From NCBI RefSeq assembly GCF_029784155.1, contig NC_073692.1, positions 274,889,413-274,953,412 of the forward strand: a stretch of DNA of 64,000 nucleotides, given 5' to 3'. Position 1 is the first letter of the stretch; every line of letters begins with the position of its first letter. Made by a program: the position numbers and the translations under genes. This DNA comes from Uranotaenia lowii (lineage: Eukaryota; Arthropoda; Insecta; Diptera; Culicidae). Below the pieces are notes generated by a model, which was not told the DNA's origin, made no database searches, and saw nothing but the letters and a program-made list of their open reading frames with translations. Positions 1 through 10,681 of the stretch are shown here, one piece after another.

Positions 1-1238
1 TTGTAGGTTGCTAGTAGTTAGTTAGTTAGGCGAGCGGCTTCCTCTGCAAACTATTCTCTCCAGAACAGCTGTTGATACAAGAGTTTATTTTCCGCTTCTA
101 TTCTGCTTCTTCCGTGTATGTTTCTATGCTTGTGCCAAGGAAGAAGAAAAGGAGCTTCAGCATTCGAAGCATCAGCCATGACCGGGTAAAAGCACACAAC
201 AAAAGCACTCTTTCAACACCCTATCGAGCGCACTGAGAAAAGGGGAGCCACACAAGTTTCGCCAAATAATGGCAGACTTCATCGAAGAAAGGCGTTGCAC
301 AAAATAAGTATACCAAGGAGTTTGCTTGCTTCGCTATTTTCCGATTGAGAGCAACCCTTTCTATACTTCTACAGGATACCTTTTCCCGATTGCAGGTGTT
401 TGGCTGCATGGCGGATTTTAGTTAAATAAGTTATTTGTCGCTTTTGATAAGTGGTGGTTGTTTGGAAAATTGTACCCTTGGCTTTGGATGAGTTTTCTTG
501 GTTCGTGAAGGTAAAATCTCTTTGCGTTGATTTGAATGATGTAAAGATAAGTGTTGCACTCTTCAAATTTCATTCCAAACTTTACACTAGATACTAATAC
601 GATTTCGAGACAACAAACATATTGAGAGTTATGCAAACCACCGATCATGCAGTAATAGATGAAACTCTAGATTGTGTAGATTAGTGTGGTTGAAAATTAT
701 ATCTGATTTTTTTTCTTTTAAGTCCAAATTTTCGACAATATGGAAAATTAATTTAATCATGTTCATTGACACGTGCGGCGAGATGAAAATGCTAGGTAGA
801 ATTTTTGTAAAGGAATGAAGAATAGGCGGATAGGCAAGCATCAGATGAGCTTCGTAGGATAAAGTTTGGATAGGTGTTGAAACTGTAAGTCTAGGGCATT
901 TTTTTTATTGGAAAGCATGAAAGTGTGGTGGTACGCCTTTGCCGTACAACAGACTACTCTGTATAGGAAGCGTGATCGACTTTTGATCAACACATTTCTA
1001 AACACAGCAGGCCAGTTGGATTGTGTATTGTGAATACGCATCATCAACCAATATGGAAAATGGATAACATACGCTAAATTTTTTTTAATTTTTAAGTTGT
1101 TCAGATTTTGAATGTTATTTGTGATATTATTTTTTTTTAAATCGGCCTTGCAGTCTATTTTCGAATTGAGGATTATTTTATTTCATCCAATGTTTCGAGA
1201 CTTGGTTGTTCTGATCCTCAGGGAAAACTACAATGTTG
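1..1238. other. Unassigned leading sequence
   Basis: The first ~400 bases are more GC-balanced than what follows, and the remainder is AT-rich. I see no long open frame, no reverse transcriptase or transposase motif, no tRNA-like boxes and no terminal repeats. The short open frames here (60-76 codons) have ordinary AT-driven composition and no recognisable domain. Confidence 0.5.
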
Positions 1239-1240
1239 TA

Positions 1241-2126
1241 GGGGAGAGTGGGGTATCGTGGGCCATGGGGAAACGTGGGCCACTTTTAATATCTCAGATG
1301 TGTGTTGAGATAAAAATCTCAAACCAACTGTCATAGTCGTCGCTTTGCGTGAGCATATATTCCTATATGTTGTTGACTGGAATACGCATCATATGCTTCT
1401 TTTATTTATCAAGCTAAAAAAAGTTAGAAAAATTTACTTACATAATTAAAAAACACCTGCTAATTTCATCGATGGAGAACCTAAAGTGCATAACAAAAAT
1501 ATGCTCATACGCTTATGATCTTAGTTCTGTCTGTGGAAAAGGAATTTTTGATGAAACATCAATAAGTCACAGAAACGCAACCAATTGGAAATCGTAGCTT
1601 GTGGGGAAACGTGGGCCACTTATATTTTTATGTTTGTATACACATTCAGAACTTTAAATACGTTTTATCTATCTGTAAAGTTTTCTTATGCCAAATGAAG
1701 ACTTATAAAAATATTTTGTCCATCCTATATAAGAAATTTTGCCAAAACATTCGCGAGTCAGGTTTTGGAATCTATGCGATCATGCACAGCTCTCTTTTTT
1801 ATTTCATCATCTGAAATTGCTTTAAAATAACGAAATGAATTAGGAAATCATAGTTTTGGGTCAACTCATTAACTTTGTATGTTATTTGGTCAATTTGGAT
1901 TTGGTGGCCCACGATTCCCCACCATTTTTTAAAATCCAAAAAATATTGCCTTTTTTTCAAACAGTCAGAACTTGGGGAAAATAACTTACTAAAATTTTAA
2001 AAAAAATACCTTATGATAACTTGAAAATGTAGAAAACCATACCATTTTTTATTTTTATTATTTCTTTTATAATAAAGAAGTTATGGAACAACGAAAAAAA
2101 GTGGCTCATGATTCCCCACTCTCCCA
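1241..2126 (+). mobile_element. TA-flanked MITE, copy 1 (886 bp)
   Basis: The element starts GGGGAGAGTGGGGTATCGTG and ends in an imperfect inverse (TGGCTCATGATTCCCCACTC then TCCCA), giving terminal inverted repeats of about 25 bp. It is flanked on both sides by TA (1239-1240 and 2127-2128). There is no transposase frame, so it is non-autonomous. A second inverted pair lies inside: GTGGGGAAACGTGGGCCACT near 1600 and GTGGCCCACGATTCCCCACC near 1904. The copy at 4288-5200 is the same sequence in opposite orientation. TA duplication is known for the Tc1/mariner (IS630) superfamily, so that is the likely mobilising source, but this is inference. Confidence 0.85.
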
Positions 2127-2287
2127 TACATATTTTGTTTAGTTAAATTGATTTGAGCATAATCTATTTTGTCCTTCTTACAATATACAGTACTTACTTA
2201 CTGATATTCAGAAACCATTTCCAGGACCTTTACTTCCTTTGAAAAGCGTAGAGCCTCTTTGTTCATGTTATTTTTTTATGGTTTATG

Positions 2288-2655
2288 GGATGGTATATAC
2301 CAGGGGTGATAACTGTCCGAATGTCATTCGACATTTTTCTGAAGCCTAGAGCGACATTCATCAGTACGAAAACGACTGTCGCAGTCATGTCATTTTTGGA
2401 TTTTGTGAATGTCATCGCTAAGAAATTCCTTCGAAAAAAAGTCAAATAACATTTGGGACGAATGTCACAGCTTGCATCGAGACTGTCATAGTCATGGGAA
2501 AAAAATGTTACGATAAGCTGATGAATGTCGGTCGTTGCTTCGATGACATTTATAATGGCAAATGTTATGGCGACATTTAACATTTTGAATGTCACAGAAT
2601 GTAATCGTAACATTCATCAGAATCAAAATGAAATGTTATTAAAATGACTGTCGCG
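2288..2655. repeat. Region dense in AATGTC/GACATT in both orientations
   Basis: About 370 bp contain roughly nine AATGTC or GACATT hexamers plus further TGTCA/TGACA variants, alternating in orientation. The region begins near GGTGATAACTGTCCGAATGT and ends near GACTGTCGCGAGTCATAACG, a weak inverse of one another. A diverged palindromic DNA element is possible, but I could not fix ends or a target duplication. A 116-codon open frame on the minus strand overlaps it and looks like a by-product of the repeats. Confidence 0.5.
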
Positions 2656-2689
2656 AGTCATAACGGTTCCTTGCTGACTTTGCCGTGTG

Positions 2690-2937
2690 GACTGGCCAAT
2701 CTGGCCGGTTCCGGAATCCGAAAAATCAAAATGATCAGATTTTAACTTACATCATTAGAAAGCTCCTGGCCTGTACATGATGGGAATTGATAGGAAAGTG
2801 GTTCGGGGCCATCTGGTCCTGGCCACGGCCATTCTGGCCGGTTCCGGAATCCGGAAAATCAAAATGATCAGATTTTAACTTGCGACACATCATTAGGAAG
2901 CTCTTGGCCTGTACATGATGGGAATTGATAGGAAATT
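2690..2937. repeat. Two-unit tandem repeat, ~133 bp period
   Basis: The block starting CTGGCCGGTTCCGGAATCCG at 2701 recurs at 2834 with the same downstream text (AAATCAAAATGATCAGATTT, later CATGATGGGAATTGATAGGA). The two units are very similar over about 100 bases, with small indels. This is a minisatellite dimer or a remnant of a longer array. Confidence 0.85.
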
Positions 2938-3829
2938 TGGAGGTTGATGAAAAAATACCATAAACTTAATACCGTGCAATCAACACAAAACTGAATTCAT
3001 CTTTGACTGGAAATATACAATATACTACAACATAACATTGTAAGAGAAAGTGAGCCTTAACTTGAAATGCTCCTTATCTTGGAAAGCCAAAATGCATCTA
3101 GGTGAAATACATGCCAAGAAAAAGGCCTTAGAATAAGTTAAAATCAAGCATCGGAGAAAGCCTTATATGTTAATATGACAACAAACTGCAAATAAAATAT
3201 GATCGGTGGGAAACACCAAAAAAAAACATACCTTGCATCTGCTAACTTTCGGAATGTTCTTAATTCCACACTTCCTTATGGAAAAATTTTTGAAAATATC
3301 GTTGGCCACTGGAAAACGTGGTAAAACATATAAATTTATAACCTGCGCCAAACAAGGAATATTCTCTATCAAGGATTGAGGAAAATATAAACAATTACGT
3401 TGCCTTATCTTGGCATGCAATTTCACTATTTTGACATTTCAACAAAAAAATATGTGTTTGAAAGATACAATTTCATGCTTCTGTTAGCTTCAAATTACGG
3501 ACATAACAGGGCTAAAATGTTTACAAAAATATTTTTATGTGTGACGAAATTGACAAACTAGACCTAACATGACTATCAATAATCCTATTTTTAAAAAAAA
3601 GAAGCGTTTTTGACAAATATTATTTAAGATTTCTGTGTGGCCATAATTTAGTGTGTTGAAATTATAGTATCTCAAAGAAATCGAGCATTCACTATTCATA
3701 CAAACACAAGCTGAATGTAACCAGCCTCTCCCAGTTTAGCTTGAAATATAAATCAAAATAATTTGTATAACATTCCTTCTCGAAATTTGTTAGGTAATTT
3801 TTTCTTCATACTGTCCTTGTTTAAAAAAA
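2938..3829. other. No recognisable feature
   Basis: AT-rich sequence. An 87-codon minus-strand frame (3163-3426) has no domain I recognise and no repeat partner in the window. Confidence 0.45.
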
Positions 3830-4065
3830 ATAGGTGGTTCGCGATACTCCAAATTGTGTGACAATTTGGAGCTGTTGTGTGACCTCAAAAGCTGTTATTT
3901 GCAAATTGGTTGCGTTTCAGTGACTTATTAATATATCATGAAAGTTTCTTTCCCATGTAAAAGAACAAGGCAGAATCAGATTGATTTCAAACTCATAAGC
4001 AAAATTTTTGTCATAAACCTTAGGTTTCCCATCGTTGCAATTTGCGGACGTGGAAATAATAAAAA
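3830..4065 (-). mobile_element. Partial, diverged third copy of the TA-flanked MITE
   Basis: From about 3890 to 4060 the sequence parallels 4835-4990 of the MITE copy downstream, in the same orientation: TTTGCAAATTGGTTGCGTTT, then a TTATTAA-like stretch, CATGTAAAAGAACA versus CACGTGAAAGATCA, and GGTTTCCCATCG versus GGTTCCCCATCG. Both terminal inverted repeats are missing or unrecognisable. It is an older fragment that places three members of one family within 4 kb. Confidence 0.6.
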
Positions 4066-4287
4066 AAACAGTAGAGCACCGCATATCAGAGCTCCGATTA
4101 CTCTAGCTTCCACTTTATACGAGCCATCATTTTCATACAAAATCTATTCTAAGCACAGGGATATATTGTTTTGCTATTTAATAAAGGGTGATTCGGTCAA
4201 AATTTGGTCAAGGGAAAACGCGTGTAAATCGGTGAAATCGTTTATTTAAAAAATCAAATTAAATTTCTATTTCAAGTTTAATAAGTA

Positions 4288-5200
4288 TGGGAGAGTGGGG
4301 AATCATGGGCTACTTTTTTTCGTTGTTCAATAACTTCTTCAGTATAAAAGATAAAATGAAAATAAAAAATGGTGTGGTTTTCTACATTTTCAAGGTATCA
4401 TAAGGTATTTTTTATAAATTTTTAATAAGTTATTTTTCCCTAATCCTGACTGTTTGAAAAAAAGCAATATTTTTTGGATTTTGAAAAATGGTGGGGAATC
4501 GTGGGCCACTTAATCCAAATTGACCAAATAACTTTCAAAGTTAATGAGTTGACCCAAAACTGCAATTTCATAATTCATTTCGTTATTTTAAAGCAATTTT
4601 AGATGATGAAATAAAAAAGAGAGTTGTGTATGATCGAAAAGATTCAAGAACCTGGCTCGCGAACGTTTTGGCAAAATTTCTTATAAAGGATGGACAAAAT
4701 ATTTTTCATTACTCTTCATTTGGCATAAGAAAACTTAGCAGATAGGTCAATCGTATTTTAAGTTCTGATTGTGTATAAAATCATTAAAATATAGGTGATT
4801 CAAGATGTGTGGCCCACGATTCCCCACAAGCCATGATTTGCAAATTGGTTGCGTTAGTGTGATTTATTGAAGTTCCATCAAAAATTCCTTTTCCACGTGA
4901 AAGATCATGACAAAACTAAGATTATAAGCGTATGAGCATATTTTTGTTATGCATTTTAGGTTCCCCATCGATGAATTTTGCGGGTATTTTTTTAATTATG
5001 TAATTAAATTTTTCTAACTTTTTTTAGCTTGATAAATAAAAGAAGCATATGATGCATATTTCAGTCAACAACATATAGGAATATATGCTCACGCAAAGCG
5101 ACGACGATGACTATTGGTTTGAGATTTTTATCTCAACACACATCTGAGATATTAAAAGTGGCCCACGTTTCCCCATGGCCCACAATACCCCACTCTCCCC
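4288..5200 (-). mobile_element. TA-flanked MITE, copy 2 (913 bp), inserted in mariner copy 1
   Basis: Starts TGGGAGAGTGGGGAATCATG and ends CACAATACCCCACTCTCCCC; it is the inverse of copy 1. TA occurs immediately on each side (4286-4287, 5201-5202). The uninterrupted mariner at 57326-58622 reads AATTAGTATAAAATTCAGG across the same point, an empty-site control showing that the element inserted at a single TA and duplicated it. The inner inverted pair is at ~4492 (GTGGGGAATCGTGGGCCACT) and ~4809. No coding capacity. Confidence 0.92.
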
Positions 5201-5206
5201 TATAAA

Positions 5207-5988
5207 ATTCAGGAAAAATATTCAGTTAGGCTTCCACGGCTTTTTGTTAAGCCACCTTGTCCACCTTCTTCGCCGCAGAAAGCCAGTTTGCCTTGAACTG
5301 CTGCTCGTCCTTAGCAGTTTTTTTTGGTCTTCTTTAGGTTCCGCTTGACAATAACCCAGTATTAACCCAGTCCTTGGAAACCACCTGCACGTTGTTGGCG
5401 GCGTATCAATCCATGACCTTTTTACCGTAATGGCATTATGCCAAATCTGGCCAAAACAGTACGGAACAACCGTGTTTCTTCAGGAAAGGCAGCAGACGTT
5501 TATTCAAACACTCTTTCACGTAAATTTCTTGGTTGACAGTCCCGGAGGCTATAAAAATGCTGCTTTTCAAGCCACAGACTTACCAAACCAGATATTTCTT
5601 TGCGAACTTTTACAGTTTCATGTGCATGAAAGTATCTGCTACCTTTCTCCTTCCTTTTGCCGTATAAAACTCCTGTCCCGGAAGCTGCTTGTAGTCGGCT
5701 TTGACGTAGGTTTCGTCGTCCATTACCACGCAGTCAAACTTCATCCGCATCGTCGTGTACAGCCTCCGGGATCGCACTTTGGTCGTCGTATTTTGTTTAT
5801 CATCGCGATTTGGAGTCACTACCTTCTTGTAAGTCGATAGTCCGGCTCGTTTTTCGGCTCGATGCACGGTTGTAGACGATACACCCAGCTTTTTTGCGGC
5901 ATCTCGGAGAGAGAGGTTAGGATTTCGATTGAAACTACCGGTTCCTCTCTTTGTCGTCTCAGCGGCTTCCGGTTTTCGATTTCCCCCG
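5207..5988 (-). pseudogene. Mariner (DD37E) transposase remnant, copy 1
   Basis: The minus strand reads an N-terminal helix-turn-helix (NPNLSLRDAAKKLGVSSTTV), then RAEKRAGLSTYKKVV, then the first catalytic region VMDDETYVKADYKQLPGQEF. Further on, the second catalytic aspartate is kept (FWPDLA), but the next codon, serine in the paralogue, is a stop before CHYGKK. There is another stop after FMHMKL, and the catalytic glutamate region near 5340-5400 is shortened. The frame is broken in several places and the start is missing, so it cannot make transposase. Compared with the copy at 57508-58469 it retains the second aspartate that the other copy has lost. Confidence 0.85.
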
Positions 5989-6099
5989 ATCAATAGTTTT
6001 TGAGACGACTAACGTCAGGAACTGTTGCAGATTTTCCTGTTCGGACCGATTGATTTTGTTAATTGATTTTTTTATAACGCAATTTTTAGACGAATGTTA

Positions 6100-6400
6100 G
6101 AGCAAGTTCACTGGTGTTGGAAAAAAGTGGTAGAAATTTAGTAACTTTTTGCACATTTTGAAAATTTTGCCATGCAAAAATATTTTCAAGATCTGTGGCC
6201 TTCAAGATTTCTTACAACACGTGTTGTATTTTCGCATGCTGTGATGCAAAAATAGCTATATTTCTTTCACATACGGCTGAAATAGAAACAGTGCTGTAAA
6301 GAAATACAACCCCCAAAGATCTTGAAAACAATTTTGCATGGTAAAATTTTCAAAATGTCAAAATTTATACCAAATTTTCCCAACACCAGTGAACTTGCTC
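6100..6400. mobile_element. Foldback MITE with TTA duplication (301 bp)
   Basis: Begins GAGCAAGTTCACTGGTGTT and ends with its exact inverse (AACACCAGTGAACTTGCTC). TTA lies directly on each side (6097-6099 and 6401-6403). The inverse relation extends well beyond the termini: ATTTTGAAAATTTTGCCATG on the left answers CATGGTAAAATTTTCAAAAT on the right, followed by TTTTCAAGATCT/AGATCTTGAAAA, so each arm pairs for about 110 bases. A 3-bp TTA/TWA duplication is typical of PIF/Harbinger elements; that assignment is inference because no transposase is present. Confidence 0.88.
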
Positions 6401-6403
6401 TTA

Positions 6404-7712
6404 CCAACAATAAAAAAAATTATAAATCCAAACCTATCTCACAGAACTTTGCACAGATTCTGAAAAACTGCACAAACGGCGTTTTCTAAAGGAAATGTTG
6501 CTGGCGTTTGTCAGATGAGTATCTAATTGATTGTTGTCTGTTGTTGGTGTCGGGAGGAGACAATCAGTGTTTCTAAGAATTTTTGAGAGAGATTTCATTT
6601 TAAAATTGTTTTTCTTTATGTTGTTTAGTATGTTTGCGAACATTGCATTGAGATTGTTGGTATCCGTTTTCAAATTGAATGTGTAGGGATTTTAAAATTT
6701 CCATTCGTCATATCGCCAAAACAAGAAGTGTTCAGGGATCAGCAAGGCGCGGCCACTCATGTGCGGCCCGCGAAGATTTTCTAAAATTGATTGCAATTTA
6801 TCAATTTTTTATTATAGATAGTATATGTATGGGAGTTTAGCGAAACCTTGTCCTTAATATTAGAGATAAGATAAATTATGAAACTTTTGAGACCAGCCAT
6901 ACATTTTCTCCAAACTACAAATCGTGAAAAATTTACCTGGCATCGCGAATTATCAAGAAACACAAGTCCATATAAAGCCAAAAAAATGATATGTTGAGTC
7001 TTCATCAAACATGCACTTCACTTGATTGTCTTTGCATGTGTCCCACAATTAATCATATTTTTGACCCTCCAGTATTTGAAGCACTTATTGAGTTCTCTGA
7101 ACTTCTAAAGCCTTGAAATTGGGTCGGAAAAGTCAAAACTATAGGCATTCCGAAATTTTACCTGCACATATCCGGGCCGGGCATATCTGATTGATTTTTT
7201 GAAAAATCTGACATAAATCGTGCATTTGATTTCCAATTTTATCATTAAAAACCGAACTATATCTGGGCAAACTTGAGCAAAATTTAAAAAAACTTACAAC
7301 TCGAACAAAATCAGAGAAAATTGTATTGAGTCACTTGTAATAAAAATTTTTCTTCCAAACTCATCAATTCTTAAAAAAATTTACCATTGTTGGAGAAAAT
7401 AATAAAAAAAAATCATTTTTGTACCCATCTCTACATAATAATCAATTATAATTTAATTTGAATTTTTGTTTAATTTCACGACTCATGAGTAAATGCAGGT
7501 CTCCATAAAATTTGTTCGTTTGGGCCCGACTGGATGTGGCTGGAATTATTTCTTGATTATCCGGGAATAAACCAAACAATCTGAAATGCTTAATTTAAGG
7601 CTACAGATTGCTCATCTCTAAGTCCAATGGCATAGTGATTGTTTTTCAAACTACATACAAAAATATTTTTTCTAAATAAATATATCAGAAGAATTTTTTT
7701 TAAGATTTATCT
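6404..7712. other. No recognisable feature
   Basis: AT-rich sequence. Two minus-strand open frames (79 codons at 6434-6673, 75 codons at 6781-7008) have no recognised domain. The 79-codon product is asparagine/lysine-rich and may just reflect base composition. Confidence 0.45.
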
Positions 7713-8888
7713 AAATATATATATAAAAAGCAATTTCTGTATGTTTGTTTGTTTGTTTGTTTGTCCTCTATAGACTCAGCCGTCTTAAGAGCTAGAGGTC
7801 TGAAATTTGGCATCGGTGCTCAATTAGGAAAGATGAAAAATGTTTTCAGATTTTCGGATGACCCCTTCTGAAGGGGGTTGTCCATAAAAGACAAATATTG
7901 TTTTCGCGATATTGACGTTACTTTAAGTCGGTTTGTGTTGAAAATTTGCACATGAGTGTTTTGGAAGACGGGCAATCGATTTCAGTTATCAAATTTTGTG
8001 TAAGGGGTCAGCCAAAGGGGTCGTCCATATTAACTGTTCGCTGTTTTCGCGATGTTGACGTTATTATATATCGTATTCAGATGAAAATTGATACACGATA
8101 GTTTTGAGTGACATGCAATCGATTTCGGGTATCAAATTCAGTGTAAGGGGCCGGAAAAAGGGGTCGTCCATATTAACATTTCAATAGTTTAGTGATATTG
8201 ACGTTTTTATACATCAGATTGCGATGAAAATTTGCACAAAGGAGTTATTAGGGACAAACAATTGATTTCGCTTATCCAAATTAAAGTCAGGGGTCGGCCA
8301 ATGGGGTCGTCCATATTAACTTTTCACTGTTTATGCGATATTGTCGTTATTATACAACGGATTCAGATGAAAATTGGTACACGAGACTTTTAGGGGACTG
8401 GCAATCGATTTCAGGTATTAAATTCAGTGTAAGAGACCGGCAAAGGGGGTCGTCCATATTAACCACTCAGTATTTTCGCAATATCGTTGTAATTATACAT
8501 CGGATTGGGATGAAAATTTTCACACGTTAGTTTTCAGGGACGGGAAATCGATTTCAGATGTCAAATGTTTTACCAGGGGTCGACGAAAGGAGTCGTCTAT
8601 ATTAATTAATTTTTCACTGTTTTTAGCAATATTGACGTTATTATGCAATGGATTGCTTTGTAAATTTTCACACAGGAGTTTTCAGGGAAGTGCAAACGAT
8701 TTCAGATATCAAAGATTCTATAAGAGGCCACCGATAAAGGTTTAACTTTTTGGCAATAATTGCTTTGTATGCAACGATAACGTCGAAATTTATACAAAAA
8801 GTGTTTTTTGGCACGATCAATTGATTCCTGGTTTCAAATTTAGTAGCAGCCGACAAAAAATGGATTGTCCACTATTTTTGCTATTATT
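7713..8888 (+). mobile_element. Helentron/mini-me-like array, 143-bp period
   Basis: The stretch opens with a TATATATA run, a (TTTG)n microsatellite and CCTCTATAGACTCAGCCGTC, the sort of leader seen in mini-me/DINE-1-like non-autonomous Helentrons. It is followed by about seven tandem units. The landmark GGGGTCGTCCATATT falls at ~8017, 8160, 8303, 8446 and (degenerate) 8589, an exact 143-bp spacing, with degenerate versions at ~7874 and ~8731. Each unit also carries TTTTCGCGATATTGACGTTA and GGCAATCGATTTCAGGTATC variants. No coding capacity. The Helentron assignment is by resemblance of the leader and internal array; the terminal CTRR/hairpin was not located. Confidence 0.65.
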
Positions 8889-9210
8889 ACATAAAAATGA
8901 ATTCGGAAGTGCATCTGGAAAATGCTTGGCAATTAACTTTCATACAAATTGTTCATGACATATTCCAAGCTGAAAGCGAAACGGAGTTCGTATGGGATCA
9001 GCTAGTTTATTTTATAAAATTTGTCTTAAACTGCTTTGTTTCGTTTGCTTTGAAATATTTACAAAAAAATGAAAACATTAACGATTGAAATATTTTAGTT
9101 TCGATAAGTCAGGCCAAACATATATAATGTAAGTTTTTTTAGGAATGGATATTGGCTATTCGCATTATCATGTCACGCTTAACAGCGATTGGGCAGCATG
9201 AGTAAATAGT

Positions 9211-9401
9211 TTTTGTTTTGTTTCGATTATAGTCGTTTTACCATATTTGTGGCATTCGCGACTTTATCAACGTTGCAGTTGGCGGACAGTTATTGAAAAA
9301 CTTATCCGGTACAACTGTGTTCGATGTTTACTCTTGGGCATGAACTCGCGGACATCGACTCGGAGACAATTCACTTGCCAACTAAGCTATATCACAAGCC
9401 T
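9211..9401 (-). mobile_element. tRNA-derived SINE with perfect target duplication
   Basis: On the minus strand the head reads GGCTTGTGATATAGC then TTAGTTGGCAAGT (Pol III A box like TAGCTCAGTTGG) and later GATGTCCGCGAGTTCATGCCC (B box like GGTTCGANTCC). It continues into a conserved body (ACATCGAACACAGTTGTACC, then AAAGTCGCGAATGCC) and ends in AAACAAAACAAAAA. The 13-bp direct repeat ATGAGTAAATAGT flanks it exactly (9198-9210 and 9402-9414). Three related copies occur at 12681, 18213 and 29683. It is a dispersed retroposon rather than a tRNA gene: the head cannot fold as a full cloverleaf and a ~110-nt unrelated body follows. Confidence 0.9.
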
Positions 9402-9414
9402 ATGAGTAAATAGT

Positions 9415-10295
9415 GTTATTTAAAAAAAGGAATAAATGTTACTTTAAGGCGGCCCGCCGCGCCGTTGCAATTTGAAACTCCAATTGGCCCATCGTTTCAA
9501 AAGGTTGCTCACCTCTGTGTTGGACGATATCTTTAAAAATTCTCGAATTCTGGACTTCAAAATCTTTCAAAAAAGTTTATTAAAACATAGACAACAAAAT
9601 GCTGTTCCCTAGTGTAATTCTTTTCTCTTCTCATAGCAAAGTTATTTGTTTTTTTTTTTATTTCTATCAATATTTTATTCTTCATCTGTTTTTTCTACCA
9701 AGTTCCATTTGTAAACGGTTTGTTACAGTTTTATGTGGTTTCTAAGTAACTGAAGGAAACAAGCTTTTTCGACGAAAAAACAACAACCTTACCGTCCACA
9801 AACGTACACTGCTGTCCATTAAAATGGGCTTATGTCTTCCACGAATGGGCTACGTGTGCTTTCAACGTTTGGAAATGATGGCATTCGCACCAAGGCAAGC
9901 CAAGGTCGACAAATTCATATTCCTCAGAGAGCTAGTTGCTCGAATTCAAAAGTCACTAAACGAACGGAAAGTATCACACAGCTGTCGTAAAAAGACAATC
10001 TCGGGGAAAAGCCATACGTACTTGTACGTATAGGGATGATGCGTGAGCTATGAAACTCGACAAGAACAAAATAAACCGAAAATGATAATAAAAAAGTAAA
10101 CTATAGGTTTTTTAGAACGCCATCACACATTCGCAGCATAAAATCGTAAGAACAAATGCCGTCTTTAGAGGGCCAATGGAGCCGACAAGTGAAGGAAAAA
10201 AAGAGAGAAGATACAAACACGCAGCGATCATAAAACCATTCAGACACTTAGTCGGACTCATCACGCTTCCGCTTGGAGTTTTTTTTTCTCGCTTC
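9415..10295. other. Sequence upstream of LTR element 1, unassigned
   Basis: The part nearest the LTR element (about 9780-10060) is more GC-balanced than the surroundings and is continuous in character with the DNA beyond the element at 13215. A 69-codon frame at 9824-10033 has no recognised domain. This probably represents the pre-insertion target region. Confidence 0.4.
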
Positions 10296-10300
10296 ATACC

Positions 10301-10549
10301 TGTAGAGGATAGATGAAATAAATAATAAATAAAAGGATGTGACAATAAAATAAGAATGTTTAAATTGGTCATAAAATAACGAGTTATTGAGTTTTGCGTT
10401 TCATCGTGTAAATTGAGAGTGAGTGAGAAAGATCTCAAAGCACGCAAACAGGAGCAAACATTTCAGTTGTTCTACGACTATTGTTATATACGGATGTGTG
10501 TTGTCCATGTGGAAAAATAAAGAATGGAAAAAAACTGGCGGATTCGACA
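10301..10549 (+). repeat. 5' LTR of element 1
   Basis: Runs from TG to CA and appears identical to 12961-13209. It is preceded by the target duplication ATACC. Near its end it carries AATAAAGAATGG, a possible poly(A) signal. A TATA-like sequence (TTATATACGG) lies upstream of that. Confidence 0.93.
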
Positions 10550-10550
10550 A

Positions 10551-10566
10551 TGGCGTAGTTGAGACT
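10551..10566 (+). other. Putative primer binding site of LTR element 1
   Basis: TGGCGTAGTTGAGAC starts one base after the 5' LTR. The TGG start fits pairing with the CCA end of a tRNA. The second LTR element has TGGCGTGGTTGG at the same place (36492). The matching tRNA was not identified. Confidence 0.6.
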
Positions 10567-10681
10567 CCCTTCGCCAGGTAAGTTAGTGATATTATCGGAA
10601 AAGAAAATAACCTTCGGTGATGCTTTCGGATGAATTAATAGTGAAATAAATTGGAAAAATTGTGGGTTTTGATATGGCAGT

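Larger units (their letters stand above)
4184..5988 (-). mobile_element. ITmD37E-type mariner, copy 1 (truncated, interrupted)
   Basis: The left terminal repeat GGGTGATTCGGTCAAAATTT at ~4186 matches the left end of the copy at 57326-58622. After the MITE insertion (4288-5200) the mariner resumes at TAAAATTCAGGAAAAATATT and is colinear with the other copy through the transposase, apart from a deletion of ~45 bp near 5230-5255. Similarity stops near 5988, inside the N-terminal half of the transposase, so the right end and right terminal repeat are missing. Without the MITE, about 890 bp remain. Confidence 0.85.
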
